This document shows positions 49,101 through 57,023 of a stretch of DNA of 64,000 nucleotides, piece by piece; the stretch's first letter is position 1, and each line of letters begins with the position of its first letter. A program made the translations under genes and the position numbers. Source of the DNA: Limnomonas spitsbergensis (lineage: Eukaryota > Chlorophyta > Chlorophyceae > Chlamydomonadales); the NCBI GenBank assembly GCA_037349105.1, contig JAYJMM010000103.1:2604001-2668000 (forward strand), in the 5' to 3' direction. The notes beneath the pieces were generated by a model that had not been told where the DNA came from, made no database searches, and saw nothing but the letters and a program-made list of their open reading frames with translations.

Positions 49101-52100
49101 TCACATTCGGCTCACTAATGTACTATGCGTGCGTGTTCGTTTTGTCCAACAGAGTCTGCAGGGGGAGCGATCGATTCTCGGTGTTCACAGCATTGAGAAG
49201 AAGGCAGCATTGGCCACATGGGGGTCATTATGCGCATTTGTGTGGCACGGTGTTTGGTTAGTGGGTGTGTTTGCTTTGTCCAGCAGGGCCAGCTGGGTAG
49301 GGCGTTTAGACTTTCAGCCTTCAACATATTGAATCAGACATACTAGTGGCGGTCACAGTTGTGTCATTGGTTAATAAGTACTTGGGAGGTAGTTGGCAAA
49401 ACGGTGCCCTGAGCATAGATGGCAGCTTCAAGCGAGGCGCCATGTGCCTACTTCATGTAAGCCCCATGCCAATGCGCCCCATACTTCCTTCCCCATCTCT
49501 CTTACGGCCATGCGCCTGATGCCCCACTTGGTCATGTGTCGCATCCCCGGTACAGCCTTACGCCCCATCTCCCGCATGGCCATGTGCCCCATCCCCCACT
49601 CAGCCATGCACCCCATCTCCCGCATGGCCATGTGCCCCATCCCCCACTCGGCCATGCACCCCATCTTCCGCATGGCCATGTGCCCCATCCCCCACTCGGC
49701 CATGCACCCCATCTCCCGCATGGCCATGTGCCCCATCCCCCACTCGGCCATGCACCCCATCTCCCGCATCGCCATGTCCCCCATCCCCCACTCGGCCATG
49801 CACCCTATCTCACGCATGGCCATGTGCCCCATCCCCGACTCGGCCATGCACTCCATCTCCCACATGGCCATGTGCCCCATCCCCCACCCGGCCATGCACC
49901 CCATCTCCCGCATGGCCATGTGCCCCATCCCCCACTCGGCCATGCACCCCATCTCCCACATGGCCATGTGCCCCATCCCCCACTCATCAGCTATGCACCC
50001 CATCTCCCGCATGGCCATGTGCCCCATCCCCCACTCGGACATGCACCTATGCACCCATGCGCACCTCAGTCAACGACGTGGTCGTGAATTTTGGGGAGCT
50101 CGGCACGGTTTCGGAGGCGGCTCTGGGTGCGCTATGGAGCTCCGACCTCTTCTCTGACAGCTCATGGATCCCGGATCCCGGATGGCCTTGTGCCACTCGC
50201 ATATCACCTCGAGCGACTTTGACCCAAATGTGAAGGAGTGGATGCCCTTGGTAAGGTAGCTCATGGGCCAGTTGATGGTGAACACGTACTGCAAGGAGGA
50301 TGCGGTACGGTGGACATGTATGTACTGAGGGTGGGGGGTGCGTTATTTTGTGAACTTGTACTGCAGGGGGCCGATGAGGTTTGGTGAAGATATGCTGCGA
50401 GGGGGGCATGCGGTACGGTCATCATGTACAGCCAATGCATTACGAACGCATTTCTAAGAGATTCGAGATGCGTTTTTTTCGTACCTGCTTGAACGGTATT
50501 TATCATGGGGACTTATGAATGGGGGGCAACAAAATTATGGGCGAGCCTTGCACTTGCCTCCAGATAGAAATCTGAATGGAGTTTTTCATGCACCAACACA
50601 TATGTGGTGCGTCTAGCATAACCTGAGGAAGCCATCTGCAGCTTGGCCTTCGAACAAGGACAACGATGCGGTACCGGAAGTGGCCTGTCACCTAGGGGGG
50701 TCAGACCCATTCCCCGGCTTATACTGCCGCATACGTTTCGGCATTGGTACCGGTCCCAGTACGGTAGCGCGCAGTTTTTCCCCTAGGGACAGGGTCTGTG
50801 ACCCGTCTTGGCAGCTGGAGGGCAACATTCGATATTTGAGACCGACTTGTTTATTTCTTGCCCTTCTGTCAGCTGCTTCACCTCATTCTTGTTTTTAGGG
50901 GTGAAGTGGGAGTCACCTGGTCAACCTGCTGGTACGGATAAAAGAGGTAGCAAGCAGATGCCATGTGGGCAGAAGTCTACATCCGCGTGCAGAACCCTGA
51001 ACCCTGAACTAGGCAGAAGTCTATAACAGCATGCAAAACCCTTAACCCTGACATAGGCATGACATCTCATAACCAAGCAGAACCCTCAACCTTGCAGCAG
51101 GGGTCTACAGTGGGGTCTGGGAACTGACCGGTTTAGCCGGGCACTTTTCCCCCCCTCTCCGGGTTTTTTCCCGAGCCGGAGTAATCTTTTTTTCCCGTCC
51201 GGTTTTCCGAAATAGTGTGAAAAGTGTGATTTTTTCTTCCCGCTCATTACTAACTGTTCGATCTTCTCTTATCTCAAAAGACACTCCTAGACACAAACCT
51301 GCACACACACATAACTACAGTTTATCCTCCTCTTTTGGAGCTGTCGGAAGAGGTAGGGAATCGAGGGCGTATATCAGGTAGGCTTTCAAGGTGCCGTCTG
51401 CCTGAGGGAAGATCGCCAGCGAGACGAGAGAGGAGGCTGTTTCGGCTGGGACTGTTTCGTCTTTTTCGGCTGGGGCGGTTTCGGTGAGGTCGATCTCAAC
51501 CTCGACTTCGCGACGTTGCTCCTCGACTTCGAGACGTGGCTAGCTCCTTCGCTTTGTCTACCGTAACGACCACATGCCGAAGTTGAAGGGTTGGCTAGCA
51601 GACAACCGCTCTTTAGAACCACTAGCCATAATGGCGCGCTGAGAGTATGTTCAAGGGAATAAACATGGAACAGCCGGGGAGAATAAGAGCCGGATAAGAG
51701 TTTGTGGGCCTCCGGCCCCAAATCACGAAAGCCGGAGAACATTCATACTTTCCCCTTTTTTTCCGGCTTCGCCGGAACCCCCCTCTCGCTTTTCCCCGTT
51801 TTTTTTTTCTTTTCTCCAATTCTGTCCGGGAACCGGCCGGTTTGTAGAGCCCTGCCTTGCAGCCCTAAATTAGGCAGAAGTCTAGATCAGTATGCATAAC
51901 CCAAACTTTAAACAAGGCACAAATTTACAACAGCATGATGAACCCTACCCCCTCAACCCTAAACGAGTCAGAAGTCTAGAACAGTATGCAGAACTAACAG
52001 AACCCTAAACTTCCAACCCCCTCAACCCTAATCTAGGCAGAAGTGTAAATCATCAGCATGCAAAGGGTGCGGGAAGCACCCGGAGAAAGCACTGTTTCAG

Positions 52101-53852
52101 GAGGCAATTGATGCCAACAAGAATCTGCCAGGTTACCTCCTCAACCCCATCAATCCTACTGCCCTGGCTACGTTCCTAAATCCTGAAAATCCACATGCTT
52201 CTGTCCTTACTCTACAGACAGGCTGAGTGCAATTCCTGAGTGCCTCTGAGAAACCCTCCTCGGGTACCCTAGGGGGTAAACAATCAGGACTACCGGTATA
52301 TTCATTTTGGATATCCTTTTTGCCCTCCCGATGCCATCCCACTCTTCATCAGCTTGCAGCTGCTTGGATATGCTTTCAGTTAGTTGGCCAACTAGACTAG
52401 GCCATCCAGAGCGAGCATGGATCCCTCGATCTCGACCCCCCTCAGCATGTGGCCCCACGGGGATTAGAGAGTGGAGAAAGAAGGTAGGGGGAGAGGGGGC
52501 CAAGCGGACAAGGAATCAGAGGTGATGCTGCGCAGCACAAAAAACGGCAGAGCAGTCGGGAATGTGACTTTTCAGAGGGCAGGCGCAGCCAGGTGCGGAC
52601 GCCTTGCAAACCCCCTCGCCATGTTGCAGAATTTCCCACCTGGACCCCATGCAAACCCCCTCGCCATGTTGCAGAATTTCAAAATATTTGTCACAACTCT
52701 AGAGCTGGTTAAGTGCGTGGTTTTTAATGATGCGTATTGAATTGCGCATAGAGAAGCGAAACCACAGCTGTCGGCCTGTCGCGTGACACCAGGGGACAGC
52801 GTGACGACACATTACGTCATCCGCTGTGAGATCCAGCCCTGGTAGCTGAGTTTCTCATTTCTGCACCTCGGCCTTTGACGTCTGACAGGAATAACCTTAA
52901 TAAATAAAGCCGGTTGATTTGCGCTGTAGCGCATATAGTTTCCGGGACATTCCTGAAACATCGGGCGGACTGACTGACTGACGGACGGACGGACGTATAC
53001 GGGGTGACTCTGGGTGCTTCGCCCCCGCGACCTTCGGCCGCCCGGGGGGGCTCTGCCGAAAAAGCTCTCACAGATGAGGACGGAGCACTGAAATGATGCA
53101 CTCGCCTCGATATCAACGCCAATAGCGACCCCAGCCAGGGCACAATCAAACAATTGCACCCCGTGACACAGGAACGAACACGCCATATGGCATGGCGCTA
53201 CGTGCATTTCGGTCTACCCCCCCCTCGTGTGAGCGTGAGCAATCGTCTGTGCGTTTTCGATTGCGATGTCGTTGAAACATGCGTGTCCGAAGCGACAGCA
53301 ATAAAGGCTGATCCTGCTCCCCCACCTGACGCGTTTTTCTCTTCCTCTTTGCAACGCTCATGCTGGATCATGTGGCACTAACCGATGTGGCGCTGGGGCG
53401 TAGGCAGTGCTCAATTCAGCCAGCAGTTGGTGCACCTACCCTAGCTTCCTACCCCACCACGTATCTCATGTACCGGTATTTCCATACTATTCCGTGTATG
53501 TTCATGCATGCAAGGGACGTGCGCCCATGTATGCTGCTGTGAGTCGCGCGCGTCCTCACCAGCTCCAAGTCTTGCCCAGGGCCCGATACAAAGGAGGTGG
53601 CCACCCAGGTGCCCTGAGGTCGCTCCGTCTTGTGTTTCATAGTCTTGATTTCCGTCGCCAGCTGCGGCAGTAGCTCACATTTTCTGTCCAGTTGCCACAT
53701 GTTCTTGCTGCCCCCCCAATTTGGAACGTCAAGAACTTGCCGCCTGGCATCAGATGGATCTCGCGCTGCGTGAAGACGTCATCAAACGTGCGCGTCATCT
53801 TGTAGAGCAAGCCGGTCTTATGACTTGACGTGGGTGCCATCGCTTTCGACAT
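25177..53852 (-). CDS. EDR2-like PH-START-DUF1336 lipid-binding protein
   Basis: Exons on the minus strand: 53852-53560, 50635-50558, 50288-50065, 49042-48982, 47766-47595, 45335-45183, 44340-44178, 41955-41804, 37811-37671, 34668-34490, 33815-33771 (uncertain), 32759-32684 (uncertain), 32003-31926, 31327-31179, 27981-27808, 26850-26733, 26050-25921, 25301-25177; about 830 residues. Domain order is that of plant EDR2: PH ([14 protein letters not shown] to [15 protein letters not shown]), START ([59 protein letters not shown]), then DUF1336 ([85 protein letters not shown]). Plant EDR2 binds phosphatidylinositol-4-phosphate at membranes and restrains defence cell death; the algal role is unknown. 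Exon 1 and exon 3 each carry an apparent frameshift. Junctions 8-9, 9-10 and 11-12 do not match in phase, so small exons may be missing. Intron 2 has a GC donor. Confidence 0.87.
25390..25915. repeat. CT-rich minisatellite after DUF1336 exon donor
   Basis: Repeats of CCTCCCTCCTCTCTTTGCCCCC (split unit of roughly 20-26 bp) fill the last EDR2-like intron. On the coding strand this is a homopurine run that begins right at the GTGAGCAGGCTGGAGAGG donor (25920 downward). Confidence 0.85.
26100..26732. repeat. TTTAGGG-rich intron with three copies of exon 16 end plus donor
   Basis: GGTTTAGGG words occur at 26100-26200 and 26480-26720. Three copies of the exon end plus donor (plus strand CTCACCTTG-CGATGATG..GTGCCCAC..ACTGT) lie at about 26360-26405, 26438-26490 and 26620-26680; the real one is at 26728-26790. 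Two of the three keep a GTGAGC donor. Confidence 0.8.
27290..27807. repeat. 55-bp array copying EDR2-like exon 15 end plus donor
   Basis: About nine to ten units of 55 bp contain GTACAGCACCACCCACTTGTG, which on the minus strand repeats the exon 15 end and donor (TTGCACAAGTGAGTGATGC, around 27796-27815). Most copies read CACAAGTGGGTGG, keeping a GT donor form. Confidence 0.88.
27985..31045. repeat. 3-kb homopurine/homopyrimidine intron
   Basis: Between exons 14 and 15 nearly the whole intron is purine on the plus strand: ~15-bp units GTGGAAGGGGGAGAG (28040-29950), mixed G/A (29950-30290), a 130-bp unique patch, then about 100 copies of the hexamer GGGAGA (30430-31045). On the coding strand it is one giant polypyrimidine tract ending at the CCCCCGCAG acceptor. 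Such DNA can form triplexes and R-loops. Confidence 0.93.
31590..31925. repeat. Copies of EDR2-like exon 13 end plus donor
   Basis: Four diverged ~80-bp copies of ATCTACCCACCTTGCCC..CGAGTGGATCTGAG..CC-GAACCTG (the exon 13 end and GTGGGTAG donor on the minus strand) lie at about 31625, 31700, 31775 and 31850 before the real one at 31920-31975. GGATCTAGATCT words link the copies. A copy of the exon 14 start with acceptor lies at 31381-31410. Confidence 0.82.
33000..33745. repeat. GGGGTGAAGGGA minisatellite
   Basis: Purine-rich imperfect repeats of GAGGGGTGAAGGGAGGG type fill the EDR2-like intron between the exon candidates at 32.7 and 33.8 kb. 32008-32683 has CT-rich pieces of GCTCCC..CCCCTCCCC type and otherwise nothing recognised. 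Confidence 0.8.
33880..34470. repeat. Diverged copies of an exon end (CTTGAGCGCCGGCATGCC)
   Basis: CTTGAGCGC-GGC-TGCC occurs at 33902, 34098 and 34272 and, as CGTCGAGCGCCAGCATGATC, at 33772 (exon candidate). The 33902 copy keeps a GTGGTG donor, the other two read TTAGAG/TTAGTG. Which of the four is the functional exon is not settled. A copy of the exon 10 end (GAGACCCCCACCTCGTTCAG) lies at 34432. Confidence 0.65.
34690..36090. repeat. 43-bp minisatellite upstream of START exon acceptor
   Basis: About 31 copies of a 43-bp unit containing GGTTGGTTGGAGCCAGGTGG and GGCCAGGTTGGGTTGAGGG. The unit continues directly from the intron bases next to the exon 10 acceptor (34669-34710), so it looks derived from that acceptor side. 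Confidence 0.93.
36091..37165. repeat. Copies of START exon 10 start, and a TTTCAGG heptamer array
   Basis: Copies of the exon 10 start with acceptor (CCATCCCAGCAGGTC..CCAGCTG-GGTC..CTGCAGG) lie at ~36190-36255, ~36290-36340, ~36405-36480, ~36980-37060 and ~37105-37165. Between them, 36495-36937 is a nearly pure heptamer TTTCAGG array of about 60 units. Confidence 0.82.
37189..37211. repeat. Run of 23 G
   Basis: An uninterrupted G run in an EDR2-like intron; its length is likely unreliable in any assembly. 37212-37670 holds imperfect GGTTTAGGG / AAGGGTTTAGG repeats. Confidence 0.9.
37838..39720. repeat. 30-45-bp minisatellite with nested GT microsatellites
   Basis: Roughly 50 units share GGGGTCAAACAGTGTGGGGTGGG. 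To about 38420 the unit is 30-31 bp; beyond that most units gain an internal (GT)n plus G run and lengthen to 40-50 bp. On the coding strand the array is the polypyrimidine side before the exon 9 acceptor. 39845-40035 follows with CCCTAAACC-type words. Confidence 0.92.
40340..41803. repeat. ~120-bp array of about 13 copies of START exon 8 end plus donor
   Basis: Each unit contains CACCTACCTGCATC followed by CGCCAGCTGGTCGCGGGACGG and GGAACATCATCATGTACACA: on the minus strand, the last ~60 bases of exon 8 ([13 protein letters not shown]..) with its GTAGGTGG donor and then ~60 bp of intron. The real exon continues past 41860; the copies stop at the same internal point (ATGTGTAC). Most copies differ from the exon by two extra bases (CATCGCCCTCCCC). 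Confidence 0.9.
42190..43545. repeat. 22/26-bp minisatellite with CATGCATG cores
   Basis: About 55-60 units of GGGCCATGCATGTGGGTGGGTA (22 bp) or the 26-bp form with TGTATGGG alternate. Each carries the self-complementary word ATGCAT. 41956-42190 holds related, more diverged GTACACGTGGGTG units. Confidence 0.92.
43735..44177. repeat. Three copies of START exon 7 end plus donor
   Basis: Copies of TCACCGTGC..CTACTTGCTC..CCTCTAGAAC..AGGATGGTGGTGTTG (the exon 7 end and GTGAGG donor on the minus strand, real at 44172-44265) lie at ~43755-43835, ~43910-43965 and ~44028-44105, linked by GGATCTAGATC words. Confidence 0.82.
44350..45182. repeat. EDR2-like intron 6 with a copy of exon 6 end
   Basis: 44350-44500 repeats GGGGCAGGCGGG-type words near the exon 7 acceptor. 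45016-45095 (CCCACAGGTCTTATCCCCCACG..CCTGGTTGGCGTCC) copies the exon 6 end with its donor (real at 45178-45245). The rest is CCCTAAACCCTGAACCCC-rich. Confidence 0.75.
45480..46840. repeat. 77-bp minisatellite, about 17-18 copies
   Basis: A G-rich 77-bp unit containing CTCCTTAGAGGAGCAGGACA and GGGAGATGGGGTTGGGGAGC. Spacing of equivalent points (46205, 46359, 46590) is exact multiples of 77. It lies on the acceptor side of exon 6. Confidence 0.93.
48380..48981. repeat. 24-bp minisatellite next to EDR2-like exon 4 donor
   Basis: About 24 copies of AACCTGCTCAACCTAGGTCCTGAA-type units. On the minus strand the array starts from the donor itself (CTCAGGTGAGCAGGTTCCAGG), so the unit is donor derived. 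46841-47594 and 47767-48380 have G-rich and unique sequence, nothing recognised. Confidence 0.9.
49043..49335. repeat. Copies of EDR2-like exon 4 start with acceptor
   Basis: TTAACAGAGTCTACAGGG..GTATTCACAGCA (real, 49034) is repeated at ~49147 (CCAACAGAGTCTGCAGGG) and more loosely at ~49278 (CCAGCAGGGCCAGCTGGG), with period ~115-130 bp and shared GTGGTCACATTC-type flanks. Confidence 0.75.
49545..50055. repeat. 48-bp minisatellite next to PH exon 3 donor
   Basis: Ten to eleven copies of a 48-bp unit containing CGCATGGCCATGTGCCCCAT and CCCACTCGGCCATGCACCCC. It begins from the intron bases after the exon 3 donor (minus GTGCGCATGGGTGCAT, 50064 downward). Confidence 0.92.
50960..52060. repeat. 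AGGCAGAAGTCTA minisatellite interrupted by a ~740-bp insertion
   Basis: Diverged ~45-50-bp units (AGGCAGAAGTCTA..CAGCATGCA.AACCCT) lie at 50970-51110 and resume at 51870-52060. The segment 51118-51862 between them is different in composition and is bounded by similar direct ends (GGGAAC-G-CCGGTTT at 51118 and 51828). All lies in EDR2-like intron 1. 52061-53559 shows no gene; a GACTGACTGACGGACGGACG tract is at 52970. Confidence 0.6.
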
Positions 53853-53859
53853 CGCTCAT
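53818..53859 (-). promoter_or_regulatory. Overlapping upstream ORF at the EDR2-like start
   Basis: An ATG at 53859, seven bases before the chosen start at 53852, opens a 13-codon frame that overlaps the main frame out of phase and stops at 53818. If the leader begins upstream of it, this could lower initiation at the main ATG. It is seen in sequence only. Confidence 0.35.
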
Positions 53860-54219
53860 ATCGACACGTTATCAGCAGGTGCCAACTACCGATGTGCAAA
53901 CGCGATGCGTTGAAGATTGCTGTGCAACACTGATGTTAACAGCAGGCAATTGAGAGGAAGCAGATTTGGGAATTGAGAGAGCAACAATCCAGGGAATCTG
54001 ACACCTAACACGCTGGCGAAATGCAGAATCCAAGGTCACTTCATAGAAAATTCACACGGGTCCGTCTCAGGCCTTGAGAATCCCGGGGGCGTCCGGGTGG
54101 CTGGCGTCAAGCAGGAACCCGTCGTCGTTTTTTCGGAACATATGTACAAGAACCCAGTTGGCTATGAAGCCCCGGCTAAAGAGTAAGAAGACACAAAGGA
54201 ACAAGCTCCTGATGCAATT

Positions 54220-54224
54220 TTACA
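54220..54224 (-). terminator. TGTAA polyadenylation signal candidate
   Basis: TGTAA on the minus strand lies 250 bp after the stop codon of the Cys-rich protein gene and before the EDR2-like start. 53860-54219 would then be the intergenic promoter of the EDR2-like gene; no TATA box was recognised there. Confidence 0.4.
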
Positions 54225-54470
54225 CACGCTACGGCAACGTAGGGTAGCAGGCTAACAGAGCTGTTCCAAGCTCCCAGCTACAATAGACTCTTCTCATGGA
54301 CAGCACCCCCATACCGTAGTCACTCTTCCTCTTCTCACGCCCCCCGCTTCAGCCCCCAAATATATCCACTGTCCTTCAGTAAACATCCGTCGTCAACAAC
54401 CACCTCAAAACGGTATTGGCAGGACCTCGGCTACCATCCAAGGGCCCACCTGGCCGCTACCCCCTAACCC

Positions 54471-57023
54471 CTACACCAACATCATGCTGATCGGTGACAC
54501 TGCCGCTGCACCGAAGCCCGGCTGCATGAACCCGCCCATCTGCGAGGGTGGCGTTCCCGCAAAAGCGCCACCCTGCCGCGCCAGGAGGAACGGAGAAGCC
54601 ATGTGGCCCAGGCCCTGCGGCTGCTGCAGCGCGGTGCCGTCCGTGAAAGACGAGTGCGCGGCGCTGGAGGGCATCCGACCCATGCTCCCCGGTGGGAGCG
54701 GGCTGGCATGGCAGAGGCCCGCCGTCGAGGCAGGCCCTGCGGCAGCAGCGGCAGCGCCTTGCTGCAGCCAGCATGGGGAGGCCGCTGACGGTGCGGCAGC
54801 AGCGACAGGCGCACTGCAGCTTCGCGTCTGTAACGTACACGACAAGAGGAGGAAATGCTAATCGGTCCAGCATGCAGAAACAAGCCTGATGATCCCCATC
54901 AAAATGTGTGCTCGAAGCATCTTGACACATAGATGCACTCCAAGTCGTCAATGTTCCATGCAAATACGCAACCTTGGACCACTAAGGTCCCACATCAAGC
55001 CCTAAACCAGGACCACGCAGGTTCCATATTGAACGTTGTCTAGGGAAAGAAGGTTCCTCTCCCTAATGGTTGGCATCTCCCAGCTCAAAGTGAGCGTCAG
55101 CTTTAAATCCAACGCATAATCGCACATGCTTGGGGCTAAAAGGGAACATGACCCTCTCGTCAGCTAAATTGTCCACACGTGCTCTGGGTCAGGAATAGAA
55201 AACGAAATCCTGAAATCAGGTTAAAATCACACACACCTGCACAGGGTTTGGGCCTAAAAAGCTGAACCCACTCAGCTGAAAATCACACACAAACATCAGC
55301 TCAGGGCCACAATCTCGAAGCTGAACACAGCTACAAATCGCACACAACTGCTCCCAAGAGATGAATTCAACATTGAACATCTGCCCAACAATTTCAACAT
55401 GGCCTTTATGGTTTACAGTGTTCAGCTAAAAGCCGAGGCTCTTAGCTGAACACTCTGAACCATGAGACAAATAGTTAAGCCATGAAAAAAGAATGGAGCT
55501 TGAGCCCCGTCAACCCCTGCCTGCTGCACTCAATGCAGAACGTCGTAACCCTTCTATCCCTAAAAGTCACACTTTGACAGAGGCGGAGGTTGTCCTACTC
55601 AGCTCCTCTCCAGGGTTGAGGCGAGGTGTGGGAAGGGGTGGGCCCATCACAGCATTGACTCGTAAGACCAAGAGAGGTTGCATCCTGATCTCACCTCTAC
55701 TTAATTATGGACGCCTCAACCCTGAGCACAAAACCGGAGGTCACCCCCCCCTGTCCCCTGTCCTCTTTCCTCCCCTAGTGTGTCGTGTGCCTGGCCTCAC
55801 CTGCATGTTGCACTCAATGCAGAACGTCCGCACGTCCCGATCGTCGTAGTTTAATGTCGAGCAGACACTGCGCGCAACGAGACGCACACACACACAAAAG
55901 TATAAGGCAGGCAGGCAAGCTCCCCTGCAGAACAAGAAACCAGTCGGTCAAGCACCTCTCCTCCGAGTAAGGTTGTCAGCGACTGTTCGTTTGGAGGGTG
56001 CCTGTAGCTCGTGTGGCTTAGTGCAGCAAGCCCTGACGCTTAGGCTACCAGCTGTAGGCCGGTCAAGGTTAGCTCCCAACCGGCCATGTGGTGGCTGCCC
56101 GTCTGACCCCCCCAATATAGTATGTTGCACAATGAAATAAGCAATGTTGCCGGCTGACAGGTGCAGGTTCAGGGATGGTGGGGGCAGCAGCCATCATGCA
56201 GCAGACGAATTTCACCCAGGAAGAAATGTATCTACTGATGTCATATAAGAGAGTGGATACTCTGTGGCAGATCGTCATATAGCCCCTGGTGCACCCATGC
56301 GGCCCGCAGCTGCATGGGCATGCAACGTGGGGCCAGAGCAGCATGGCTGTCTGCAAAGTGGACATCTGGTTGCATGTCAAGTGATGTCTTTATATCACTT
56401 CAGCTACGTCTTTGCTAGATCCCAACAGGCTGCCGAGGGGATAGAGGCAGCATGCCCTGTTGCATTGCCAACTGTTGCAGGCCGGTCAGGGTTAAGACCC
56501 CATTGGCCCGGTGGACAACGCCCGGCAAACGGTGGTCTGGGGCGCTCTATCAAAACACTGCTGCGAGCTAGGGCGCAGCCCAGTTCGAAACTCATGCATT
56601 GAGGAATACTTTGCCGCCAGAACCAAATTCATGTATTTGGGGGGGGAACAGGCAGCTATGCCGCACTTCTCCAGAGGGAGCTCAGTCTCTTCCGCACGTT
56701 ACCCAGCTGTCCAGGCCCTCATTCAAAAGCACATGCCGTGCAGTTGCTTTTCTCACCTGCAGAAGACGTCTTGACAGGACTCGCACTGCTGCAGCTGAAG
56801 CAGCTGCTGCTGGCGCCTGGGTGTGGATAGGGACGCTTTTCAAGCCGGTCGTGGCAGTGATTCAGCCAGTAAAGTGACTTATGCAGCACATGCGAGCACT
56901 GCAGCTGACCCCATGCGGAAAGTATCCCAGCGTTGACTGACTGCATGGTATGAGTGGATGCGTTTATGCCCCACGCCATCGGTTTGCACTAATGCCTTAC
57001 CCGCAGTGAGTGCATGGAGCCAT
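54471..57023 (-). CDS. Small Cys-rich, probably zinc-binding protein (168 residues)
   Basis: Four exons join in matching phase with canonical sites: 57023-57001, 56816-56757, 55867-55801 and 54827-54471 (stop TAG). The start sits in GCCACCATGGC. The N-terminal 50 residues hold eight of the ten cysteines in a paired pattern: MAPCTHCG, then CESCQDVFCSVCS, then TFCIECNMQ, i.e. four CxxC-type pairs that could bind two zinc ions, B-box-like in spacing. Two more cysteines lie in the tail. The last 118 residues are Ala/Gly/Met/Gln-rich and disordered-looking, ending FGAAAVSPISMMLV. I do not recognise the family and assign no function. Its introns are 184, 889 and 973 bp. A copy of the exon 3 end with its downstream bases (CACTCAATGCAGAACGTC) lies in intron 3 near 55530. 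A minus-strand TGTAA follows 250 bp after the stop. Confidence 0.72.
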
